A DNA stretch of 52,375 nucleotides, taken from NCBI GenBank assembly GCA_910587995.1, contig CAJUNS010000016.1, positions 1 to 52,375 on the forward strand, in the 5' to 3' direction. Source of the stretch: an uncultured Oscillospiraceae bacterium (GTDB lineage: Bacteria; Bacillota_A; Clostridia; Oscillospirales; Acutalibacteraceae). Below are positions 1-7,253 of this stretch, piece after piece. The notes beneath the pieces are model-generated. The model had not been told where the DNA came from and ran no database searches. It worked only from the letters and a program-made list of their open reading frames with translations. A program made the translations under genes and the position numbers. How positions within the stretch are numbered: position 1 is the first letter of the stretch; each line of letters starts with the position of its first letter.

Positions 1-29
1 CGATTTAGGTCTGGAAGAAACCGTAGTGA

Positions 30-185
30 TTGCAGACAACCATACATAAAGACGTCTCCCAACGGCTCAAGTACATTGACCGGGGCCTGTACCGGGATGT
101 AAAAAACGTGCTGGCTGTCAACAAGGCCCAGCGGCACATTCGGGGGGGCCTGGCCACAAAGAAAAAATACGAGCACCAAAAATAA
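30..185 (+). CDS. spoIIID: SpoIIID, C-terminal fragment only
   Basis: SpoIIID is the small helix-turn-helix regulator of mother-cell gene expression during sporulation. From about base 39 the frame reads TTIHKDVSQRL and then NKAQRHIRGGLATKKKY, which matches the second half of SpoIIID (compare STVHKDLTERL and SIRHLRGGEATKLKY in Bacillus). It ends with TAA at 183-185. The first half is missing: there is an in-frame TGA at 27-29, and bases 1-38 do not encode the expected start of the HTH in any frame. The break falls inside the helix-turn-helix, just before the recognition helix. Either an inserted element or a rearrangement separates the two halves, or the window begins at an assembly break. 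spoIIQ next door fits the usual spoIIQ-spoIIID neighbourhood. Confidence 0.8.
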   Translation: MQTTIHKDVSQRLKYIDRGLYRDVKNVLAVNKAQRHIRGGLATKKKYEHQK

Positions 186-237
186 AGGCTGCCCTTTCAG
201 CCGGAACAAATCCCCCCTAGAAACCGCCCAAAAGGCA

Positions 238-297
238 AAACAGCGTCCGCCGCAGGGTTAGCAGCCGCGTTAACCCTCCTGTACGGCGGACGTTGTT
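238..297. terminator. Bidirectional terminator between spoIIID and spoIIQ
   Basis: A large inverted repeat lies between the convergent genes. CGTCCGCCG pairs with CGGCGGACG, and an inner AGGGTTA pairs with TAACCCT. It is flanked by A-rich sequence on the left and TTGTTTGT on the right. It lies 53 bases after the spoIIID stop and 94 bases after the spoIIQ stop, so it probably ends both transcripts. Confidence 0.75.
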
Positions 298-391
298 TGT
301 CCAAAGCGCGGCCCCCTGTCCTGTGCTCCCGCTTTTAGGGGCCGCGCCGGTTTCTATGGGTTTTTGCCGCGCCCTTTCCTTGGGGCGTCCC

Positions 392-1207
392 TCAGTTTAT
401 GCCCTCCAGAACGCTTTGGGGGTCCAGGTAGGCCGCGTCCCGGCGCACCTCCAGATGCAGGTGGGGCTCTTCGGCAGATTCCGCCGGAACCGCTGTTACC
501 GAGCCAATGGCCTGGCCCATGGTCACCAGGTCACCAGGCGACACCAAAAAGTCCTCGCCCAAGCCGCAGTAATAAAAGTCGTAGTCCCCATGCTCAATGC
601 GGGCCACATTGCCCAGCATCCGGTCCGTGTAGGTCTCCCGCACAATGCCGTTGCCGCAGGCCAGCACCTGCTCCCCGGCCTCAGCGGCCAAGTCCGTGCC
701 CGCGTGTATGCGCCAGTCCTTCATGGTGGCGGAGTACACCGGCGCGCCGGCGCTGTAGGCCTTGGCAGCCTCCTGGGAGCTTACCGGGTAGATCATCTCC
801 GTGCTGACCTCATAAATGGGCCCGTTCACCGGCGTCTGAGGCTCCTCCGCAGGGGCCTCTCCGGCGGCAGGCTCAGGGTCCGGGGTGGCCGCAGGGGGCT
901 CCGAGGGCTTGGGAGCCAGCGTGGCCTGGGGCGTAGCCGCTGGCTTCAGGGTCGGCCTGGGCGTGGGGGCGGGGGCGGAGGCTTCCGCTCCCTGGTTGGC
1001 CGCGGGCGCGCTGGGCCGGGGGCTGCGGTTGACCTGGGGGTCATCGCTGACAGAGGAAGCCCCGGGGGCCTCCTGGGTGCTCATGTAGCCCTGCACCGCG
1101 TCAAAGGTGCTCCAAGCGGCCACGCCCACCGCCACCAGGCACACGGCCAAGGCCAGGTAAAAGCCGTTGCGCCGGGCCTTATTTTCGGAAAAACGTTTAC
1201 CATTCAT
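392..1207 (-). CDS. spoIIQ: SpoIIQ-like membrane-anchored M23 (LytM) peptidase
   Basis: Predicted 271-residue forespore membrane protein of the SpoIIQ/SpoIIIAH channel that links forespore and mother cell during engulfment. It has a short basic N-terminus, one membrane segment at about residues 11-32, a long Pro/Ala/Glu-rich linker, and a C-terminal LytM domain. The zinc-ligand motifs HAGTD (HxxxD) and HLH (in PHLHLEV) are both present, so it may be catalytically competent, as in Clostridioides and unlike Bacillus. The start was chosen because AAAGGA lies 9-10 bases upstream; an ATG nine bases earlier is too close to it. A sigma-F-like promoter precedes the gene and spoIIID is its neighbour, which supports SpoIIQ over a general cell-wall hydrolase. 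Confidence 0.82.
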   Translation of the reverse strand: MNGKRFSENKARRNGFYLALAVCLVAVGVAAWSTFDAVQGYMSTQEAPGASSVSDDPQVNRSPRPSAPAANQGAEASAPAPTPRPTLKPAATPQATLAPKPSEPPAATPDPEPAAGEAPAEEPQTPVNGPIYEVSTEMIYPVSSQEAAKAYSAGAPVYSATMKDWRIHAGTDLAAEAGEQVLACGNGIVRETYTDRMLGNVARIEHGDYDFYYCGLGEDFLVSPGDLVTMGQAIGSVTAVPAESAEEPHLHLEVRRDAAYLDPQSVLEGIN

Positions 1208-1250
1208 ACCAGACATTCCTTTCAGCAGATACAGATTTGGTTCGCAACTG

Positions 1251-1280
1251 TATTGTGGCCGGATGGTCTGGGGAATATGC
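1251..1280 (-). promoter_or_regulatory. Sigma-F (or sigma-G) promoter of spoIIQ
   Basis: Read on the minus strand, GCATA (plus 1276-1280) is followed after 15 bases by GGCCACAATA (plus 1251-1260). The forespore consensus is GYATA and GGNRANAHTR; nine of the ten -10 bases fit. It lies about 45 bases upstream of the chosen spoIIQ start. Sigma-F control of spoIIQ is established in Bacillus; here it is inferred from the motif. Confidence 0.7.
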
Positions 1281-1346
1281 ACGGCGGCTTGCACAGTTCC
1301 AAAGAGTAAACGGTCTTTCTTATCTGCCCGCCCGTGTAAAGGCACG

Positions 1347-1377
1347 GAAAAGGACCGGCATGCAACCGGTCCTTTTC
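1347..1377. terminator. Isolated strong hairpin between spoIIQ and lexA
   Basis: AAAAGGACCGG (1348-1358) pairs perfectly with CCGGTCCTTTT (1366-1376) around a 7-base loop. It has the form of a bidirectional intrinsic terminator, but no recognised gene ends here on either strand; it lies upstream of the spoIIQ promoter. The rest of the gap (1381-1550) holds no recognisable gene apart from a possible 11-codon plus-strand ORF at 1411-1446 with a good GAGGAGGG site. Confidence 0.55.
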
Positions 1378-1554
1378 ACGTTTGAGGGGTATTATTGAGG
1401 AGGGTAGAACATGTATCTCAAGAAAAGAACGGTCCATTTCTTTTGAGTACAGGCCTATTATACCGGATTCCCCCCTGGGATTTGTTACGGGGCTGTGAAT
1501 AAACCTTGAAGATTTTTCCGGGAGGGAAAAATCCAGCGAAGAAAGGAAACTTTT

Positions 1555-1568
1555 CAAACACATGTTTT
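1555..1568 (+). promoter_or_regulatory. LexA operator (SOS box) of lexA
   Basis: CAAACACATGTTTT matches the Bacillus-type LexA box CGAACRNRYGTTYC at 12 of 14 positions, including the AAC-N4-GTT core. It overlaps the -35 hexamer of the lexA promoter, the expected place for autorepression. Confidence 0.6.
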
Positions 1569-1595
1569 GCAATTTTTGAAAAGCTGTGTTATAAT
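1567..1595 (+). promoter_or_regulatory. Sigma-A promoter of lexA
   Basis: TTGCAA at 1567-1572, a 17-base spacer, and a perfect TATAAT at 1590-1595. This predicts a 5' leader of roughly 80 bases before lexA. Confidence 0.75.
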
Positions 1596-1684
1596 GTACG
1601 CGGAACACATAAGGCCCTGCTGGCCTGCCACATATTTTCCATGCAGATCCGAACCATTCCCCCATCCCCTAAGGAGGTCTTACT

Positions 1685-2266
1685 ATGGACGGCCTGACCG
1701 AAAGCCAAAAGAAAGTATACGACTATCTGGTAAAAACCACACCCCTGGGCGTTCCCCCTTCGGTGCGGGAAATCTGCGCCGCCACAGGGCTCAAATCCAC
1801 CTCCACGGTCCATGCCCACCTAAAAACCTTGGAGCGGCTGGGCTACATTTCCCGGGAAGCCGGGCTGAACCGCTCCATCCGCATTGAGGGCAGCCAGCCC
1901 GCCGCCCAGGTGCCCATTTTGGGCCAAGTCACCGCGGGCCTGCCCATTTTAGCGGTGGAGGACATTGAGGGCTACATCCCCTTTCCCCAAAAGGAGGGCA
2001 AGGAGCTCTTTGCCCTCCATGTCCGGGGCCTGAGCATGCGGGACGCGGGCATTCTGGACGGAGACTACGTGGTGGCCGAACGCGTCCCCACCGCCGCCGA
2101 TGGGGAGATTGTAGTGGCCATGATCGACGATGAGGCCACGGTCAAGCGCCTGTACCGGGAGCAGGGCCGCGTGCGGCTTCAACCGGAAAACCCGGATTTT
2201 GAGCCCATTTACTCCGACCATGCCAGCGTCCTGGGCAAGGTCATTGCCATTATCCGCTATTTGTAA
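1685..2266 (+). CDS. lexA: LexA repressor
   Basis: SOS-response repressor, 193 residues, near normal length. It has an N-terminal winged helix (about residues 1-65, recognition region TGLKSTSTVHAHL) and a C-terminal S24 autoprotease domain. The Ala84-Gly85 cleavage bond, nucleophile Ser117 (in RGLSMRDAG) and general-base Lys154 (in EATVKRLY) are all present, so RecA-stimulated self-cleavage should work. The start is fixed by TAAGGAGG upstream of ATG. The promoter carries a LexA box over its -35, indicating autoregulation. It is transcribed alone. Confidence 0.96.
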   Translation: MDGLTESQKKVYDYLVKTTPLGVPPSVREICAATGLKSTSTVHAHLKTLERLGYISREAGLNRSIRIEGSQPAAQVPILGQVTAGLPILAVEDIEGYIPFPQKEGKELFALHVRGLSMRDAGILDGDYVVAERVPTAADGEIVVAMIDDEATVKRLYREQGRVRLQPENPDFEPIYSDHASVLGKVIAIIRYL

Positions 2267-2272
2267 ACTGGC

Positions 2273-2791
2273 CTAGCTCTTCAAATACTCTTCCAGAGGC
2301 CTCAGATTTTCCCGCTCGGTTTTGTCAAAGGACTGCCCAATGTTTTGCAGCATCACCCGGCAGCGGGGCGAGTCGGACTTGGAGCGCAGCGCCTGACGGA
2401 ACACCGCCATCAGCGCCTTGTCCACTGGGTTCATGCCTCCATAGTTGAGCCCGCCTTGCAGGTAAAAGGTTTTCACCCGGCACAGCTCCCGGGGGTTGAA
2501 GTTCTCCCGCTCTAACCGGCGCACATCCGAGGGGTCGGGACTCATGGCCCCGGTGAAAAAAACAGCCAGCTTCTTCCCCTCCAGGCCGGGCATCTGCCGC
2601 TTAAACCAGCCCAGCCGGTGGATTCGCCCCACATAGCAGCCGGACCCAAAGGCCACGGCGCCATAGCGGGCCAAGTCGGCGGAGTGCCGCTCGGAAAAAG
2701 GCACGCAGTCGCAGTCCAGGTCCTCCCGCAGCCATTGGGCGTATTTGCGGGTGAATCCAGTTTTCGAACAATAAATAATCAATGTTTTCAC
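2273..2791 (-). CDS. Flavodoxin-domain protein (HemG/flavodoxin-like)
   Basis: 172-residue soluble protein. The N-terminal KTLIIYCSKTGFTRKYA is a flavodoxin phosphate-binding loop for FMN, followed by a central GSGCYVGRIH and a VFFTGAMSP strand, as in the flavodoxin_5 / protoporphyrinogen-oxidase-like group. It probably binds FMN and carries electrons, but the partner is unknown. The start is a GTG placed 9 bases after AGGAGG; a longer upstream frame lacks a ribosome site. A palindromic repeat lies about 130 bases upstream. It converges on lexA, with only 6 bases between the stops. Confidence 0.75.
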   Translation of the reverse strand: MKTLIIYCSKTGFTRKYAQWLREDLDCDCVPFSERHSADLARYGAVAFGSGCYVGRIHRLGWFKRQMPGLEGKKLAVFFTGAMSPDPSDVRRLERENFNPRELCRVKTFYLQGGLNYGGMNPVDKALMAVFRQALRSKSDSPRCRVMLQNIGQSFDKTERENLRPLEEYLKS

Positions 2792-2917
2792 AACAAATAA
2801 CCTCCTGATGCTACTCCGGCCGCGGCCGGTGAGAGTAGGCTTCCCCAAGCGGGGCGGGAGTATGGCTGGCAGATTGCGCCAAACACAGCGCTTGCGGCCT
2901 TCGCGTTTTTATTTTTT

Positions 2918-3031
2918 TAGTTAACGCGGTTCAAAAGAGGTGATGCCTCTTTTGAACCTAGCGGCACGGGCAAGCCCGCGCCGCCCTGCTTAAAAATCGG
3001 TAAATACCGATTTTTAAGTGCGTTTACTATA
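2918..3031. repeat. Palindromic MITE-like repeat, copy 1
   Basis: About 114 bp made of three consecutive hairpins: GGTTCAAAAGAGG/CCTCTTTTGAACC, a GC-rich GGCACGGGC/GCCCGCGCC stem, and CTTAAAAATCGG/CCGATTTTTAAG. The ends are near-inverted repeats (TAGTTAACGC and GCGTTTACTATA). A second copy about 95% identical lies in the opposite orientation at 22037-22152. With no coding capacity and TA-type ends, it resembles a non-autonomous miniature element. It fills most of the gene-free stretch 2792-3096. Confidence 0.8.
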
Positions 3032-3046
3032 TCTGATACCCCGCAA

Positions 3047-3080
3047 AAAAAGGGCCCCTCTTTCCAGAGGAGCCCTTTCC
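3047..3080 (-). terminator. Terminator of the V-ATPase operon
   Basis: On the minus strand GGGCTCCTCT pairs with AGAGGGGCCC around a 4-base loop, followed by a run of seven T. It lies just after the stop of the last operon gene. Confidence 0.85.
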
Positions 3081-3096
3081 TTTATGCGCTTCTTTT

Positions 3097-3753
3097 TCAG
3101 AAGGTCTCGTAGTTGTGAGCGTCTTTCAGCACCATATCCTTGACCTTCATCAGCCGGATCTGCGTCGAGCGCTCGTTCTCATCCAGCTTCATGGAGATAT
3201 ATTTGATGTTGGCCTGCAGCTCGGGGATCATCACATGCTCCAGGGCGTTTACCCGGCGGCGGGTCTTTTCAATCTCCACCGCCATCAGCTGGCAGCCCTT
3301 TTCGCACTCGGCCAGCTTCAGCATGTCGGGGAACACGTCCGCCAGGGACTTCACCGCTCCGTCCAGGTCGCTGGAGGTAAAGGCAAAGCCATAGGAGAAC
3401 ATGTCGTTTTCGTCCGGCGTGCGGGTCTTAAAGTCAAAAGTGGGGATGTCCACGCTCATCACGTTCTCCACCCCGCTCTCCACAGAGACCCGCTGCTTGG
3501 GAGCCAGCATGGCGGTGTTCAGCACCTGGTCCTGCATTCCGGCCCGGGCCAGCAGAAAGTTCTTGTTGGCGGCCATAATGCCCGCCTCCACCCGCTCCCG
3601 CAGGGCCCGGTTTTCCCGCACCTTCTCCAGGAACTGCCGCATCAGCTCATCCCGCTTGTCCTTAAGGAGCTTGTGGCCCCGGGTGGCTGTTACCAGCTTT
3701 TTTTTCAGGCGGGTCAGCTCCATGCGGGTTGGGGTGATCTGTTTGCTCGCCAC
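3097..3753 (-). CDS. ntpD: V-type ATP synthase subunit D
   Basis: Central rotor shaft of the V1 head, 218 residues, normal length. The N-terminus (TRMELTRLKKKLVTATRGHK) and the long N- and C-terminal helices are typical of subunit D, which forms a coiled coil inside the A3B3 hexamer. The start is GTG; the site GGAAAGGTG lies across the end of the upstream B gene, whose stop is 6 bases away, so the two are likely translationally coupled. It is the last gene of the operon and a terminator follows directly. Confidence 0.95.
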   Translation of the reverse strand: MASKQITPTRMELTRLKKKLVTATRGHKLLKDKRDELMRQFLEKVRENRALRERVEAGIMAANKNFLLARAGMQDQVLNTAMLAPKQRVSVESGVENVMSVDIPTFDFKTRTPDENDMFSYGFAFTSSDLDGAVKSLADVFPDMLKLAECEKGCQLMAVEIEKTRRRVNALEHVMIPELQANIKYISMKLDENERSTQIRLMKVKDMVLKDAHNYETF

Positions 3754-3759
3754 GGGGCA

Positions 3760-5133
3760 TCACACCTTTCCGTAATACTGATCCAGGAACTTGTCGTTAA
3801 TACGCTTGAGCTCGCTGCGGGGCAGAATGGACAGCAGCTTCCAGCCAATATCCAGGGTGTCCTCAATGTCCCGGTTGGCGGCGTAGCCCTGCGAGACGTA
3901 CTCGTTCTCAAAGGCGTCCGCAAACTTGGCGTACAGCTTGTCGATTTCCGTCAAAGCCGCTTCGCCCAGCACCACCATCAGCTCCTTGGCCTCCTTGCCA
4001 CGGGCATAGGCGGCAAACAGCTGGTTCATGGTGGCCGCGTGGTCGGCGCGGGTGCGGCCCTCGCCAATGCCCTTGTCCTTCAAACGGCTCAAAGAGGGCA
4101 GCACGTCGATGGGCGGGGTCACGTTCTTCCGGTACAGCTCCTGGCTCAGAATAATCTGTCCCTCGGTGATGTAGCCGGTCAGGTCGGGGATGGGATGGGT
4201 CTTGTCGCCTTCGGGCATGGTCAAAATCGGGATCATGGTAATGGATCCGTTTTTGCCCTTCTGGCGGCCGGCCCGTTCGTACAGGGTGGCCAGGTCGGTA
4301 TACATGTAGCCCGGGTAGCCCCGGCGGCCGGGCACTTCCTTGCGGGCGGCGGAAACCTCGCGCAGGGCGTCGGCGTAGTTGGTAATGTCCGTAAGGATGA
4401 CCAGCACGTGCATGTTCTTCTCAAAGGCCAGATACTCCGCGGCGGTCAAGGCCATCTTGGGGGTGGCGATGCGCTCCACGGCGGGGTCGTTGGCCAGGTT
4501 GACGAACATGACGGTGCGGTCAATGGCCCCGGTCTCCCGGAAGCTCTGCACGAAGAAGTTAGACTCCTCGAAGGTGATGCCCATAGCGGCGAACACCACC
4601 ACGAAGGGGTCGTTGGTGCCCCGCACCTTGGCTTGGCGGGCAATCTGAGCCGCCAGCTGGGCATGGGGCAGGCCGGAGGCGGAGAAGATGGGCAGCTTCT
4701 GGCCGCGCACCAGGGTGTTCAGTCCGTCAATGGCGGAAACGCCGGTCTGGATGAACTCCTGGGGGTAGTTGCGGGCGGCGGGGTTCATGGGCAGGCCGTT
4801 TACGTCCACCCGGCGGTCGGGCAGAATCTCCGGGCCGTTGTCAATGGGGCGGCCCAGGCCGTCGAACACCCGGCCCAGCATGTCCTCGCTGACCCCCAGC
4901 TCCATGCTGTGGCCCAAAAAGCGGACCTTGGAGTTGGAGAGGTTGATGCCCGTGGAGTTCTCGAACAGCTGCACCAGGGCGTTGCCCTCGTTGATCTCCA
5001 GCACCTTGCAGCGGCGGCGCTCGCCGTTTGCCAGCTCGATTTCCGCCAGCTCGTCGTAAGAGACGTTTTCCACGTCCCGCACCAGCATCAGAGGGCCCGC
5101 CACTTCCTGGATGGTTCTATATTCCTTTGGCAT
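3760..5133 (-). CDS. ntpB: V-type ATP synthase subunit B
   Basis: Non-catalytic nucleotide-binding subunit of the V1 head, 457 residues, full length. It has the beta-barrel start (EYRTIQEVAGPLMLVRDV), the central RecA-like fold with FVVVFAAMGITFEESNFF, and the conserved PGRRGYPGYMYTDLATLYERAGR segment. It lacks a Walker A lysine, as expected for B. The ATG overlaps the TAA of subunit A by one base, and AAAGGAGG lies within the end of A. Confidence 0.97.
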   Translation of the reverse strand: MPKEYRTIQEVAGPLMLVRDVENVSYDELAEIELANGERRRCKVLEINEGNALVQLFENSTGINLSNSKVRFLGHSMELGVSEDMLGRVFDGLGRPIDNGPEILPDRRVDVNGLPMNPAARNYPQEFIQTGVSAIDGLNTLVRGQKLPIFSASGLPHAQLAAQIARQAKVRGTNDPFVVVFAAMGITFEESNFFVQSFRETGAIDRTVMFVNLANDPAVERIATPKMALTAAEYLAFEKNMHVLVILTDITNYADALREVSAARKEVPGRRGYPGYMYTDLATLYERAGRQKGKNGSITMIPILTMPEGDKTHPIPDLTGYITEGQIILSQELYRKNVTPPIDVLPSLSRLKDKGIGEGRTRADHAATMNQLFAAYARGKEAKELMVVLGEAALTEIDKLYAKFADAFENEYVSQGYAANRDIEDTLDIGWKLLSILPRSELKRINDKFLDQYYGKV

Positions 5134-6902
5134 TAGAAGTCCTCCTTTGTGTCTCTGGCGTCATGCAGTTCCCGGTCCAGCTGGTCCATAACCTGGCCAA
5201 AGGCCTCCTGCACCTTGTCCGGAGCCGTGTACTTAAAGCGGCCGATCTGCTCGCGCACGGGCAGGTCGATGAGCTTCTGAATGTCCACCCCGGCGGAGAG
5301 GGCCTCCCGGGCCTTCTCATAGTAGCCGGTGATGAGCAGCATCATGCTGTGCTGCTTTTCCAAAGAGGTGTAGGTGTCCACCTCGTCAAAGGCGTTCTGA
5401 TGCAAAAAGTCCTCGCGGATGGACCGGGCCACTTCCAGCTTCAGCCGGTCCGGAGCCGAAAGGGCGTCCATGCCCACCAGCTGCACGATTTCCTGCAGCT
5501 CGGCCTCGTCCTGCAGCAGGCCCATCAGCTGGGTGCGCAGGGCGGTCCAGTCCTCGGCCACGTTGGTGTTGAACCAGGCCTCCATGTTGTCCAGGTACAG
5601 CGAGTAGCTGGTCAGCCAGTTGATGGCCGGGAAGTGCCGCTGCTGGGCCAGGGAGGAGTCCAGCCCCCAGAAGACCTTTACAATGCGCAGGGTCGCCTGG
5701 GAAACCGGCTCGGAAATGTCGCCGCCGGGAGGGGACACGGCGCCGATAACGGACAGGGCGCCCTCGCGCTCCCCGGAGCACAGGGTCTTGACGGAGCCGG
5801 CCCGCTCGTAGAACTGGGCCAGACGGCTGCCCAGGTAGGCGGGGTAGCCCTCTTCGCCGGGCATCTCTTCCAGGCGGCCGGACATCTCGCGCAGGGCCTC
5901 GGCCCAGCGGGAGGTGGAGTCGGCCATCAGGGCCACGGAGTAGCCCATGTCTCTAAAGTACTCGGCGATGGTGATGCCCGTGTAGATGGAGGCCTCCCGG
6001 GCCGCCACCGGCATGTCGGAGGTGTTGGCGATGAGCACCGTGCGCTTCATCAGGGACTGGCCGGTTTTGGGGTCCACCAGCTCGGGGAACTCGTTGAGCA
6101 CGTCGGTCATCTCGTTGCCGCGTTCGCCGCAGCCAATGTAGACCACAATGTCCGCCTCGGCCCACTTGGCCAGCTGATGCTGCACCACGGTTTTGCCGCT
6201 GCCGAAGGGGCCCGGAACCGCCGCCACGCCGCCTTTGGCAATGGGGAACATGCAGTCCACCACCCGCTGGCCGGTGATCAGGGGCATGTCGGGAGACATC
6301 TTCTCCTTGTAGGGCCGGCCCATACGCACAGGCCAGGTTTGCATCAGGCCGATGTTCTTCACGCCGTCCTTGGTCTCCACGGTGGCCACAGTGTCGGTCA
6401 CCTTAAACTTCCCGGCCTTAATCTCCTTAATTTTGCCGGAGATCCCAGGGGGAATCATAATTTTATGGGATACCACCACCGTCTCCTGCACAGAGCCGAT
6501 GATGTCGCCGCCGGTCACTTCGTCCCCCGCCTTGGCGCTGGGCACAAAGTCCCACTCCAGGTCCCGCTTCAAAGAGGGAACCTCCACGCCGCGCTGCAGG
6601 TTGTTGCCGGAAATCTTCATAATGTCGTCCAGCGGACGCTGGATGCCATCGTAGATACTGGTAATAAGGCCTGGGCCCAGCTCCACGCTCATGGGCTGGC
6701 CGGTGGAGACCACCGGTTCGCCGGGGGCCAGGCCCGAAGTCTCCTCGTACACCTGAATGGAGGCTTCGTCGCCGTGGATCTCGATGATTTCACCGATGAG
6801 GCGGCGCTCACTGACGCGCACCACGTCGAACATGTTGGCGTCGCGCATGCCCTTGGCGATCACGAGAGGTCCGGCTATCTTTTTGATGGTGCCATTGCTC
6901 AT
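5133..6902 (-). CDS. ntpA: V-type ATP synthase subunit A (catalytic)
   Basis: Catalytic ATPase subunit, 589 residues. The Walker A motif GPFGSGKT lies at residues 231-238, the bulge (non-homologous) region around residues 110-190, and the conserved VYIGCGERGNEMTDVL and MADSTSRWAEALRE segments follow. Three A and three B subunits form the hexamer that couples ATP hydrolysis or synthesis to rotation. It starts 30 bases after subunit F and runs into B with a TAATG overlap. Confidence 0.98.
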   Translation of the reverse strand: MSNGTIKKIAGPLVIAKGMRDANMFDVVRVSERRLIGEIIEIHGDEASIQVYEETSGLAPGEPVVSTGQPMSVELGPGLITSIYDGIQRPLDDIMKISGNNLQRGVEVPSLKRDLEWDFVPSAKAGDEVTGGDIIGSVQETVVVSHKIMIPPGISGKIKEIKAGKFKVTDTVATVETKDGVKNIGLMQTWPVRMGRPYKEKMSPDMPLITGQRVVDCMFPIAKGGVAAVPGPFGSGKTVVQHQLAKWAEADIVVYIGCGERGNEMTDVLNEFPELVDPKTGQSLMKRTVLIANTSDMPVAAREASIYTGITIAEYFRDMGYSVALMADSTSRWAEALREMSGRLEEMPGEEGYPAYLGSRLAQFYERAGSVKTLCSGEREGALSVIGAVSPPGGDISEPVSQATLRIVKVFWGLDSSLAQQRHFPAINWLTSYSLYLDNMEAWFNTNVAEDWTALRTQLMGLLQDEAELQEIVQLVGMDALSAPDRLKLEVARSIREDFLHQNAFDEVDTYTSLEKQHSMMLLITGYYEKAREALSAGVDIQKLIDLPVREQIGRFKYTAPDKVQEAFGQVMDQLDRELHDARDTKEDF

Positions 6903-6932
6903 GTTTACCGATCACCCGTTTCTCGAATGTAT

Positions 6933-7253
6933 TTAGTTTCCATTGAATATAATGTCGGAGCCCACCGCCTGCTCCACCGAGTGCTTGACCATGTTGATGC
7001 CCATGCCTGTGTTGCCCCGCACCCCAGGAATGGGGATAACCGCGGGCAGCAGGCTCTGGCGGCAGCGGTCCAGCTCGGCGGCCAGACCTTCGGCCAGGGC
7101 TTCGGTGATGTAGATAACGGCATAGTCCTGCTCGCACAGGCGGCGCAGGGTTTTGGCCCCCTCTTCAGTTCCGGCGACTGGGAACACCTCCAGCCCCAGG
7201 GCAGCGAAGCCATAGATGCTGTCGCGGTCGCCCAAAACGGCTATTCTATACAT
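6933..7253 (-). CDS. ntpG: V-type ATP synthase subunit F
   Basis: Small rotor subunit that binds D, 106 residues, usual length. MYRIAVLGDRDSIYGFAALG and YAVIYITEALAE are characteristic of the Rossmann-like F subunit (called NtpG in Enterococcus). Its ATG lies inside the last codons of subunit C (8-base overlap), implying coupled translation. Confidence 0.92.
   Translation of the reverse strand: MYRIAVLGDRDSIYGFAALGLEVFPVAGTEEGAKTLRRLCEQDYAVIYITEALAEGLAAELDRCRQSLLPAVIPIPGVRGNTGMGINMVKHSVEQAVGSDIIFNGN

Noticed and set aside
1222..1665. A 147-codon open frame on the minus strand between spoIIQ and lexA.
   Set aside because: It has no protein-like composition, crosses the sigma-F promoter of spoIIQ and the lexA promoter, and has no ribosome site.
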